NCBI GenBank assembly: GCA_944319735.1 | Contig: CALUEU010000004.1 | Span: 102,858 to 166,857 of the forward strand | Length of the DNA: 64,000 bases | Source: an uncultured Methanomassiliicoccus sp. | GTDB lineage: Archaea; Thermoplasmatota; Thermoplasmata; Methanomassiliicoccales; Methanomassiliicoccaceae | Direction of reading: 5' to 3' | Shown here: piece after piece, positions 25,401 through 32,554 of the stretch | Layout: every line of letters begins with the position of its first letter | Numbering within the stretch: position 1 is the stretch's first letter | Program-made: the position numbers and the translations under genes | The notes under the pieces: model-generated | The model's database searches: none | What the model saw: only the letters and a program-made list of their open reading frames with translations | What the model was told of the DNA's origin: nothing

Positions 25401-28400
25401 GGAAAGGATTACACTAAAGAAGTAATCGGTGAGACAACTCTGAGACTGTATTATGGAAATGTCTACGGCGGAGGAAAGCTCAGCGTAGTCGGTAATGTTA
25501 CAGTCGATGAAAATGATGTTGCAAGAGTAAAAGCTTCAGCTGAAGGTACGCCGGATAACACTGCAAGAACGGATGTAATCATTCTCGGAGGAGACATCAA
25601 ACACAACGTTTACGGAGGGGGATTCTCACCAAAGGCTTCGATTGCAGGCAGTACTCACGTCTGGATTGGAGAATATGCTTATTCAGGAGCTGTAGGTTCT
25701 CCTAACATCAATAACTCACTCACTCATGTGGGTGCAGGTAAGAATGAGGATGACTTGAAATATATAATAGAAGTCAAAGGCAGCGTCTTCGGCGGCGGAG
25801 AGATGGGTGCCGTAGGTTCAAGCGTGATTGACCTTGACAGCATTACAGACAAATCGGAATTAGTTTCTGCAGATGTATCAATCAAGTCTGATTTAAACAA
25901 TATAACAATCGGATCAAAAGATGCTAATGGCAATCCGATCAACGGAAATATCTTCGGAGGAGGAGAAGGGATTCAAAACTATGCAGACGGTCCCATTCAA
26001 GGAGGTTGGCTGGACATCGAAATCAGCGGTATCAAAGGCTATGCAATTGTGAGAGGAAGCGCTTACGTTGAGATAAACGGAGATTCAAACAATATTTCTA
26101 ATTTAACAATCAATGGCAGCATCTATGGCGGAGGAAAAGGAGTTCAGTATAACGTGGAATCAATTCACTACGCTGAAGTCTATGATTCTGCAGCAGTGAA
26201 AGTTTCAAATGCAGATATTAAAGGAAACGTCTACGGCGGAGGAAAGATGAGCATTGTAGGACACTTTTATGATGCTTATCCAGTTGATGGCACTCCAATT
26301 TCCTGGTATAACACAAACGGAACAAAGACTGCTACATACTATGTAAAACTTGACGGTGGAAAAGCATATCTTGTTGATGGCAGCGGCGATTACATCACTG
26401 TTGAAAGTGGATCAATTACTACAACGACTGATTTAAACAAACGTCTGTTAGTGACTTACAGGTATTTCTGCAGCGATTATGCAGATGGAATAACAGGAAT
26501 CAAAACAACAAAAGATATTCCTCAATATGAAGGAAAAGGAACAGCTGCAGTTTTAATCACTGATTCAAAAGTAGCGGGAAACGTCTTCGGTGGAGGAGAG
26601 GGAGCAGATACAAACATCCTTGCAGGAGCTGTAGGAAGAGGAACAGTAGTTACCATAGATGATTCTTCAGGAAACAATTCTAAAACAGAGATCTGCGGGA
26701 ACGTCTACGGCGGAGGAAAATTAGGAATCGTCGGTTCAATCATGACGCAGATCATCGGTACAGGAGGTATCGGAACAGACACATTCTCTACAACAAAGGT
26801 CTCCCACATAGTTCACTCAAAAATAGGCATGACTAATCTTGAAGAAGATCCAAACTTAGATTCTGCCAACAATGTTGATCTGGTAGTCAACATTCTCGGA
26901 GGACATATCAAAGGCAGCGTCTTCGGAGCAGGAAAGGGAGAGCAGGTTTACTATGAAGGAGTACCGTACCCAGACGCAACAAGAATTTCATACTATAAGC
27001 TCTCAGTCTTCGGAAGAACTGAAGTCAACGTATCAAACGGAATAATCGACAAGCATGTCTACGGAGGAAGCGAGAACGGTGAGACAGGAAGCCTCACAGT
27101 TCTGAAAAAAGTCAAAGAATTCGCAGACGGCTACTGGGACAGCAATCCTTATGGGGATAATAGAAGAGGAGCTCCAAGCGATATACCAAAAGAGGTACGT
27201 GATAAAGGCTATAAGGTAGGTGAAAACACAATAACACCAAATCTGCCTACATTTAGTGCTGCATTTGTTAACATCGTGGGAGGAACAGTTTACGGCAACG
27301 TCTTCGGAGGAGGATACTTCGGAGCAGTTCACGGCAACACTCATGTGCATATCGGCTGGAACGCAATGATGCCTGACGGGGATACAAAAGGAGACTGTCA
27401 TTACTACAATGATTACGGCGATAAAAATTACAGAAAAGGAGGGCATCTACCATTTGTTGAAAGAAGTAAAGAAATAATAAAATTAGGAGATGTAATTCTT
27501 GATGAAAATAGTAATCCGAAATCTCTCACGAAGGAAAATACAGTTCATAATTTATTCTTAAACGGAACAGTATTTGCAGGCGGAGACAGGGGAGATCCTT
27601 CAGCTACTACCATCAACTATGATTATATCAGCGTCTACGGTACATCGCACATTTTCCTCAACGGAGCAGGATATGTCACAGGAACAGATGCGAATGAGAT
27701 TAATGCTGAAAACGGAACAGCTGCAAAACATGCAATGTATGTTCAAGGAAGTTTATTTGGCAGCGGAAACTCCTGCACTACTTTCTACTCAGACAAAGCC
27801 AACTCTCGTTTCATCACAATTAAGAATTATAATGCAATCAATGATGATAAATTAAACAACTTCATAATTTACTCAATTCAGAGAGCGACAGAAGTTACCT
27901 TAATCAACTCATCATTAAGACTTCCAGGAAGGTCCGACGGTTCCAACGTAAACACATCTGCATTATACTCTCTAAACCACGTAAAGGCATTGATTCTCAG
28001 AGGAGGCAGCGCATTAGTCTTAGATACAGAAGTAAACGACTTAAGGGAATTCAGGAGTGTGGATGGCTTAGGAGCAAACACCTCTCCAAGCAATCCAACA
28101 AACACTCTGCAACTGAATAATGGAATAATTCTTATCATAGCGCAAAATGAAGAAGAACTCAACACTGCAACGTCTCCCGTGGAGGAAGAAACGCTCAATG
28201 GAAATGAATCAGCAGATGTGTCCGAAGCTGCAGAGGCAGCATCACTGATAAGATTCATCTTCGGCCCTGTGAATGGGTACTCGTACATCAGTCTGGATCA
28301 TGAAAACTCTGACTATTTTGGAGGCTATATTTACGGAGAATTCTTATCTGGTGGAGGATTCGTTTACGACTCTTCATTTGGCAGCCTTCACAATACAAAA

Positions 28401-31400
28401 GTCAACGTCATACACTATGAAAGCAAAGGAAATAATTTAGGATATGACGTATGGAAGCCTGCTGGTGGAATAGTCTCGTCCTCAGCGACTCTCATTGCAG
28501 ACGAGAATAAGATGAATGATGAAACTAAATCAAAAACTCAAGAAGGATTCTATGAAGCCACAGGAAGTGTAACGCTTCCTATGACGGAATCAGGATCAAT
28601 ATATGAGCTCAGGGGATATAACATCAATCCTTCCCAGGCATTCTCATTAGCTGATAGAAGCCTGAAGCTGCTGCCTGTAAACGACAAAGGCGAGTTTATA
28701 AAATATGATCCATCAAGTGCAGATACAGACTTCGGCCTCTTAATGTCTTTGAATGAAAAGACTTTCACAGGCAGTATTGAAGGAGGAATATCATCTGTCT
28801 GGATTGACCCCACTGTAGATAAATTTGGACAGAAGACCTCTGCAGGGGCGGTAGGAGGAAACGTGCTTCCACAAATCGATTTCACTTTGTATTATGGAGG
28901 TGGCATAACAAAAACCGGAATCGCGGGAGAAGTAGTAATCTATCTTCAGGAAAGGCTGCCTGTCAGAGATTCAGCAGGTATCATAATAGATTACCTCTAT
29001 GGCGACCAGATCAAAGTAATTTTGACAATTCAGACTCAGAATGTTGCAGAATCTACTGAAGACGGAAACTTATCTCTCTATCCTCATTCAATTGAAGGTA
29101 CTTCTTCATGGTACTTTGTAGTTCCACCGATAATGGGAACTAAACAATCATTAGATGCATCATCATATGAGTTTACTCTGAAGTCTGTATCAGTATCCAG
29201 TGGAATAAAACTTAATGGTAAAGATACAGAACCTGCTGGTAATGATCAATATCAGCTGATAATGAGTGCTGTCGATAATCAGAACAGGTCTCATGGCTGG
29301 TCAGGATATTCCCTGCAGAATCAGTATCTTAAAAACGATGATACTTACGACAACTTTGTAGGTGTAACTGATGGTAGGTTCGGAGCCACATTGCAATTTA
29401 CTCTTGTGAATAAGACTGGAGAAGAAACATATGTTGAAGGAACCGTCGTAATAAAATTTAATCTTGTATTATATGACAAAAACGGAGATATGCTAGGAAA
29501 GAATCAGGAGCTGACTCTTAATATCCACATCAAGAATAGAATTCCTAGTTACACTGTGGATTTTGTAACATCTCCTCAAGCAAGTTATGTTCCTTCGCAG
29601 ACTGTAGACAGCGGAAGCAAAGTGAAAAAGCCCCAAGATGATCCATCAATGATCGTATCGACACTTCAGAATGCAGTTTTAGGAGATAATGTCATACTAG
29701 GAGATGAGGCTCCAACTCTTAGCAATCTGCAGTTTGGTGGGTGGTATACAGATGAAACGTATACTACGCTATTTGATTTCACTAAGCCTGTGTATGAAGA
29801 TATGAAGGCTTATGCACTCTTCGGATGTACAGTAACGTTTAACTCAAACGGTGGGTCCTTCATAGACACTAAGACTATAACTTACGGAACGGCAATTTCA
29901 AAGCCAAAAGATCCAACTAATAATGGATACACATTCAACGGATGGTATCTGGATGGTATAATATATAATTTCAGCAGTCCGGTCTTGACTAATATAACCC
30001 TTAAAGCTCAATGGGATGTAGCAGACGTTCATGTTGAATACAATATGAATGGGGCAGCAGGTTTGAATGCTCCAACGGACAACAATGTGTACGATCTGAA
30101 CAACAACAGCACTACACAACTATCATCTCAATATGGCAGCGATAAAACAGCGACCATAAACGGAGTAAATTGTAAATTTGGAGGATGGGCTCTAACACCT
30201 TCAAATCCAAGTGCGATTTATTCAAGCAGTGATAATGTAAAATTATCAGATATAATCGATTCAGCAGTTCAGATCGGTAACGATTACAAGATCACATTCT
30301 ATGCTGTCTGGATACCTGAAAGTAATCATCTGATTACAATTAATGCATCTCCGGAAGGCAGTGCAGGATTCACGTATTTAGTAACGAATGGTGCTGGAAA
30401 TGTCGTTTTAACTGGCTCATATAATGGTCCCTTCTCAGTAAAATCAGGATCGACTGTAACAATCACTTACAACGCAGCTGATGGATATGAACATGAAGAA
30501 AATAAAAATAAAACAGGAACAACCACAATAGGCGACATCACCAAAGACCAAACAGTCACTGTAAAGTTCACCGCAATACCATTTAATGTTACTTTAGATG
30601 CAAATGGTGGAACCTTTTCGGGTGGAACTGTTAATACAATTCAAGTCAAACCAGGTGAGAACTATCCAACATTAGCAGAACCAACATGGGATAATCATAC
30701 GTTCCTAGGATGGTTCACTGCCAGAGAAGGTGGCACACAAATAACTTCTAACTCAAAAGTTATTCCAAGTGTCAAGACTCTCTATGCTCACTGGGATGCA
30801 GTAAAATTCTCAGTGAAATTCTATTACAATGATACTGGATTTTTAGAATCCAAAGTCTCTTACGGATCTACAATATATCTGCCTGTTGAAGTTGATCCGT
30901 TCGTCAAGGAAGGTCATAAACTGGCAGGGTGGAAATTAGATGATTCTGGTAGTCTGTTAAGTCCAGGTTCCGAGTATAAGCCTGTAAAAACTGATCTTAG
31001 CTTCTATGCTCAATGGGAAGAAGTAAAAACAAATCTCACCGTTATCTTCAATCCCAACGGCGGAACTCTTACAGGGTCGGATACTGTTACAGTAAAACAC
31101 GGAGCCTCCATCGGTGAAAACAATATGCCTAAAAACCCAACAAGGGTAGGATATGAGTTCCTGGGATGGTTCACCAGTCCAGATGGTTCTACTGAATTCA
31201 CATCATCATATAAAGTTACAAAAGACATTGAAGTCTACGCTCACTGGAGTAAGCTATACACAATCACATTCGACTCCAATGATGGAAGTCATGTAGATTC
31301 AATAATCAAAAAAGAAGGAACTAAAATCACAAAACCTGCAGATCCCACTAAGCAGGGATACATCTTCGCAGGATGGTATGAAGACGATGGAACATTCCAG

Positions 31401-32411
31401 AAGGAATTTATCTTCAACACAATGCCTTCGAAAGACATAACCCTCTACGCTAAATGGATAGAGGAAGACGATCCCGACTACAACTTCAAAGTAGAATACA
31501 ATGCCAACGGCGGAGAAGGAGAAGTTCCAGGAACAGAATCCCATTATGCAGGCAGCATGGTAACAGTCAAGCCTGCAGACTTAAAAAACAATGAATGTTA
31601 CTTCCTCGGATGGCAGTCATCTGCAGACGGAAAGCTCTACCAGGCAGGAGATCAATTCAGAATGCCTTTCAAAGACGTCTGTTTGACTGCAATCTGGTCG
31701 TCGTCTCCCATAGGGGATAAAGTGACAGTAACATTCTGCGTAGACAATGAAACGTATGCTAGCATAACAATAAACACAGGAACGTCTCTGAATGAAAGAA
31801 TGCCTTCTGTGCCAAGCAAAGAAGGATTTGACTTCTTAGGGTGGTATACCGAAGACGGAAAAGAGTTCACTTCAGAAACTAAGGTATATGCAGACATTAC
31901 AGTATATGCAAAATGGAATCTGAATGAAGATTATGTCTTAGTCACATACATCATTGACAACGAGATCTACATGACGTTAGCATGTAAGAAATCAATGATA
32001 ACAGAGCCCTATATTCCTGACAAATCAGGAAAAGAACTCAACGGATGGTATACTGACAAAGAGCTGAAGAACAAATTCAGTTTCGACACAATAATCAATG
32101 AAGACTCTTTGACATTATATGCTGAATGGAAAAACAACTCAAACTTCATGATCCTGTTCATCTTCGCATTATTCGCAGGATTCATGGCAGCAGTGATAGC
32201 ATCAACAAAGAGAATATCATTCTATGAAAACAAGAATGACGAAGAGAAATATGCTTCAGTAATCATCATCGGAAAAGGAACTCTCAAAGACAGACTTCCT
32301 TCTCATTCAAACAGTAACTTCGAAGGCTGGTACTCAGAATCAGGAGAGTTAATAACAGAAGATACTGAAATAACTCAGAGCATGAAAGTCTATGCTCACT
32401 GGAAAGAATAA
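19446..32411 (+). CDS. Giant InlB-repeat surface adhesin-like protein
   Basis: About 4,320 residues. A signal peptide (NKSQIFATVITLAVAFMMLV then PLSSC, also a possible lipobox) begins just after AGGAGG at 19436-19441, with in-frame ATC at 19446 (4 nt away) or CTG at 19449. The ATG at 19500 would remove half the signal. Next comes one InlB/Flg_new-like repeat (nt 19617-19890). A huge solenoid-like region (nt 20940-27350) has about 40 [VI][YF]GGG motifs every 30-70 residues. Then come a non-repeat region, about ten InlB-type repeats ending in YAxW (nt 29540-32130), one membrane segment (nt 32143-32205) and a final InlB-like repeat behind it. It is probably a cell-surface adhesin. Asn, Ser and Thr abundance suggests glycosylation. 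Confidence 0.9.
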   Translation: MLNKSQIFATVITLAVAFMMLVVPLSSCITDGDELSHGNTGILGVEFPKEPETPVTPENYKIVYHGNNNEEIIKSYNGTFAYAARLPDGWEVPDKVFAGWSKNPNSTNLTDVDYLIYDDIKYDEVTGIPIDADSSSIPVLNLYAVWITPADGKLNTVYLSGDGDDTEDGKTESTAVKTFEKAYYLLDPDGTTTTNRIIVIGDYKITNNDVKNELELGHEDDVKKATICGYNNESKLSFNNPPVGKINVSVVLRDDTVFENITFDGNCVQAFIYCYGNNLTMGEDIKSSSIGEMSDYDKETYAIPAGYPAFTILGGCHGKDTTLSVNDKVQKSEILDPNKHINNELKIRLISGDYGRVSGFGRGYEPTSPTSLESLCPTLIVYGTTKIGTLAAGHLDSNATTGVNDDQSFKTAKVFVRSISDNDGVKLSPHIVNLVGGNIGNNKESTFIGDVEISIFDGTIENIYGAGLGRTKGQIDDGEKAPQTSMAGSVTIYLCGGEVTKDFYGGGAAAALSSAYATAINSSINIDSKTKIIISGGAVNGNVYGGGYGNSKYLDANYYDDPRLGKVSAGTIVGDTCVAVLGGTIGTSNDPTSGNIFGGGKGATNTDDSASVTGDTTVLIFNGSIFGSVYGGGEGIDSYENIAKVTDNTSIYILNGNISENVYGGGKIGVVGGRTDVVIAGGIIGDETHANETGVFGGGEGHVGFEWAGSTNSTNVTVTGNNPIIYGNIYGGGNLGPVGTLAIDQTRNRISLSGGSANVTISSGNIHGSVFGGGKGQYDEIANNKLVLGAVQSTTVNILGGIIHEVTSSDNSKTKGNVYGGGELGLVGKLDLPNDAGTPNVEATNFTKGSANVTISSGNIHGSVYGGGKGVDGATLEKYQDTPLVTIILGSVASTTHVEISGGTIGTADDITNKIYGGNVYGGGELGIVGNYQDSTVEGKDYRTYAGGNSAVIISGGTVLDSVYGGGTGTLNNVLAGAVGNSNTLICGNTSIHNSVYGGGAYALSGDVKIDRSPNSEGNVDPKIVSSENTAQTNVIVLGGTIGTDSNPGNIFGGGYGPKAVIAGSTHVYLGKSNEMSDALKALINGVVQTDIIIKGSVYGGGEMGSVGFIDLASSDNGNSYRFSESYQSKINETANISSNVFITGNGSNSIIIGNDKNLFENTNERIGNVYGGGKGGDLTINGKTYKGYAIVHGSSNLTITGKQGNSIHIYGDVFGGGQGIDAVKQPGNTEAILYAAVTQSSNISIFDVNIYHNVYGGGELSIVGWYYDDNKLNVNSESNTNKDYRHFTGGPSVVIISDSIINKNVYGGGTGTPANALSGAVGKTTVIISDSSAINLETEINGNIYGGGAYSIVGNFTVDRTSGADGTVIPKIVSSTNDSESNVIVLGGTIGSKSDSGSGNIFGGGYGPKAVIAGSTHVYLGKSEGMNTELKTLINRITQTDITINGSVYGGGEMGAVGFEYYEGETIASVINGISSNVVITSDSKSIKVNGNVYGGGKGWDLEVIKDGNNVTGTNEIKPGKDVQDSSTVLHGYAIVHGNTVVNISGENIIIDKCVYGGGEGVLLDGAIITTPGDNYGEIDYEKVLGSLPYGQVTGNNDAGASVTINGANIHENVYGGGNTGLIGTYTKTSQDDNKYAVVYTGKPVSVIITNATIGVEDASGHISQNGGDDLTTGNVFGAGKGNDEGTLLGAVGKSTVTIINSHIVKVTEGSDEKAKALSGHVYGGGDYGIVGSSVNVQVNLNYNYDTGSYNPFEAHKVINYITIKDIITVLISGTSKIDGNVYGGGKGTFDSHTPEGGVIIDPSNPDEGLIEPTMSAGYGTVYGSVKVTMSGGTVSGNVYGGGKGSLNETGVDGTKNENILNSIPYGQITGLDSSKMSPPVTNEQISTPSIAASVLISGGTVKGSVFGGGQLGILGTFNKDTGYFNGKDSLVVIFSADNSNVKVECSVFGGGEGSSSSAISGIVNNTTVIIGKGAVIGKNAGADGKDYTKEVIGETTLRLYYGNVYGGGKLSVVGNVTVDENDVARVKASAEGTPDNTARTDVIILGGDIKHNVYGGGFSPKASIAGSTHVWIGEYAYSGAVGSPNINNSLTHVGAGKNEDDLKYIIEVKGSVFGGGEMGAVGSSVIDLDSITDKSELVSADVSIKSDLNNITIGSKDANGNPINGNIFGGGEGIQNYADGPIQGGWLDIEISGIKGYAIVRGSAYVEINGDSNNISNLTINGSIYGGGKGVQYNVESIHYAEVYDSAAVKVSNADIKGNVYGGGKMSIVGHFYDAYPVDGTPISWYNTNGTKTATYYVKLDGGKAYLVDGSGDYITVESGSITTTTDLNKRLLVTYRYFCSDYADGITGIKTTKDIPQYEGKGTAAVLITDSKVAGNVFGGGEGADTNILAGAVGRGTVVTIDDSSGNNSKTEICGNVYGGGKLGIVGSIMTQIIGTGGIGTDTFSTTKVSHIVHSKIGMTNLEEDPNLDSANNVDLVVNILGGHIKGSVFGAGKGEQVYYEGVPYPDATRISYYKLSVFGRTEVNVSNGIIDKHVYGGSENGETGSLTVLKKVKEFADGYWDSNPYGDNRRGAPSDIPKEVRDKGYKVGENTITPNLPTFSAAFVNIVGGTVYGNVFGGGYFGAVHGNTHVHIGWNAMMPDGDTKGDCHYYNDYGDKNYRKGGHLPFVERSKEIIKLGDVILDENSNPKSLTKENTVHNLFLNGTVFAGGDRGDPSATTINYDYISVYGTSHIFLNGAGYVTGTDANEINAENGTAAKHAMYVQGSLFGSGNSCTTFYSDKANSRFITIKNYNAINDDKLNNFIIYSIQRATEVTLINSSLRLPGRSDGSNVNTSALYSLNHVKALILRGGSALVLDTEVNDLREFRSVDGLGANTSPSNPTNTLQLNNGIILIIAQNEEELNTATSPVEEETLNGNESADVSEAAEAASLIRFIFGPVNGYSYISLDHENSDYFGGYIYGEFLSGGGFVYDSSFGSLHNTKVNVIHYESKGNNLGYDVWKPAGGIVSSSATLIADENKMNDETKSKTQEGFYEATGSVTLPMTESGSIYELRGYNINPSQAFSLADRSLKLLPVNDKGEFIKYDPSSADTDFGLLMSLNEKTFTGSIEGGISSVWIDPTVDKFGQKTSAGAVGGNVLPQIDFTLYYGGGITKTGIAGEVVIYLQERLPVRDSAGIIIDYLYGDQIKVILTIQTQNVAESTEDGNLSLYPHSIEGTSSWYFVVPPIMGTKQSLDASSYEFTLKSVSVSSGIKLNGKDTEPAGNDQYQLIMSAVDNQNRSHGWSGYSLQNQYLKNDDTYDNFVGVTDGRFGATLQFTLVNKTGEETYVEGTVVIKFNLVLYDKNGDMLGKNQELTLNIHIKNRIPSYTVDFVTSPQASYVPSQTVDSGSKVKKPQDDPSMIVSTLQNAVLGDNVILGDEAPTLSNLQFGGWYTDETYTTLFDFTKPVYEDMKAYALFGCTVTFNSNGGSFIDTKTITYGTAISKPKDPTNNGYTFNGWYLDGIIYNFSSPVLTNITLKAQWDVADVHVEYNMNGAAGLNAPTDNNVYDLNNNSTTQLSSQYGSDKTATINGVNCKFGGWALTPSNPSAIYSSSDNVKLSDIIDSAVQIGNDYKITFYAVWIPESNHLITINASPEGSAGFTYLVTNGAGNVVLTGSYNGPFSVKSGSTVTITYNAADGYEHEENKNKTGTTTIGDITKDQTVTVKFTAIPFNVTLDANGGTFSGGTVNTIQVKPGENYPTLAEPTWDNHTFLGWFTAREGGTQITSNSKVIPSVKTLYAHWDAVKFSVKFYYNDTGFLESKVSYGSTIYLPVEVDPFVKEGHKLAGWKLDDSGSLLSPGSEYKPVKTDLSFYAQWEEVKTNLTVIFNPNGGTLTGSDTVTVKHGASIGENNMPKNPTRVGYEFLGWFTSPDGSTEFTSSYKVTKDIEVYAHWSKLYTITFDSNDGSHVDSIIKKEGTKITKPADPTKQGYIFAGWYEDDGTFQKEFIFNTMPSKDITLYAKWIEEDDPDYNFKVEYNANGGEGEVPGTESHYAGSMVTVKPADLKNNECYFLGWQSSADGKLYQAGDQFRMPFKDVCLTAIWSSSPIGDKVTVTFCVDNETYASITINTGTSLNERMPSVPSKEGFDFLGWYTEDGKEFTSETKVYADITVYAKWNLNEDYVLVTYIIDNEIYMTLACKKSMITEPYIPDKSGKELNGWYTDKELKNKFSFDTIINEDSLTLYAEWKNNSNFMILFIFALFAGFMAAVIASTKRISFYENKNDEEKYASVIIIGKGTLKDRLPSHSNSNFEGWYSESGELITEDTEITQSMKVYAHWKE
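21708..21751 (+). repeat. 44-nt perfect direct repeat, copy 1
   Basis: Identical to 21990-22033; encodes GSANVTISSGNIHGS before a [YF]GGG motif. The copies are 282 nt (94 codons) apart and in frame, so recombination between them would delete one module without breaking the gene. Confidence 0.85.
21990..22033 (+). repeat. 44-nt perfect direct repeat, copy 2
   Basis: Second copy of the repeat at 21708-21751 inside the giant adhesin gene. Confidence 0.85.
22590..22660 (+). repeat. 71-nt perfect direct repeat, copy 1
   Basis: Identical to 23643-23713; encodes GNIFGGGYGPKAVIAGSTHV and a few more residues. The copies are 1,053 nt (351 codons) apart, in frame, and lie in a larger repeated block of about 350 residues. 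Confidence 0.85.
23643..23713 (+). repeat. 71-nt perfect direct repeat, copy 2
   Basis: Second copy of the repeat at 22590-22660. A third, diverged version at protein level (GGGFSPKASIAGSTHVWIG) lies near nt 25616-25670. Confidence 0.85.
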
Positions 32412-32414
32412 ACT

Positions 32415-32440
32415 TTCCAGTTTTTTATTTTTATAATCCA
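32415..32440 (+). terminator. T-rich terminator after giant adhesin
   Basis: TTTTTTATTTTTAT follows the stop codon after a short AAACTTTCCAG stretch. No strong hairpin is seen, consistent with archaeal oligo-T termination. Confidence 0.4.
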
Positions 32441-32554
32441 ATCATCTTGACAAAACCGCAGCCGGCAGATTCATCTCTCTAAAAAGCTAGTCAAAACTCA
32501 TCATACTCTGCATATTAAAACTTTGCAAAATAAGCATTATATACCCATCTTGGC

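Noticed and set aside
21700..26900. Repeated short DNA phrases in the adhesin that could be mistaken for a CRISPR array
   Set aside because: Spacing is irregular, repeats are codon-phased and degenerate at wobble positions, and the reading frame stays open; these are protein repeats.
27574..27855. 93-codon frame inside the giant adhesin
   Set aside because: Out-of-frame shadow of a continuous, clearly coding 4,300-residue gene.
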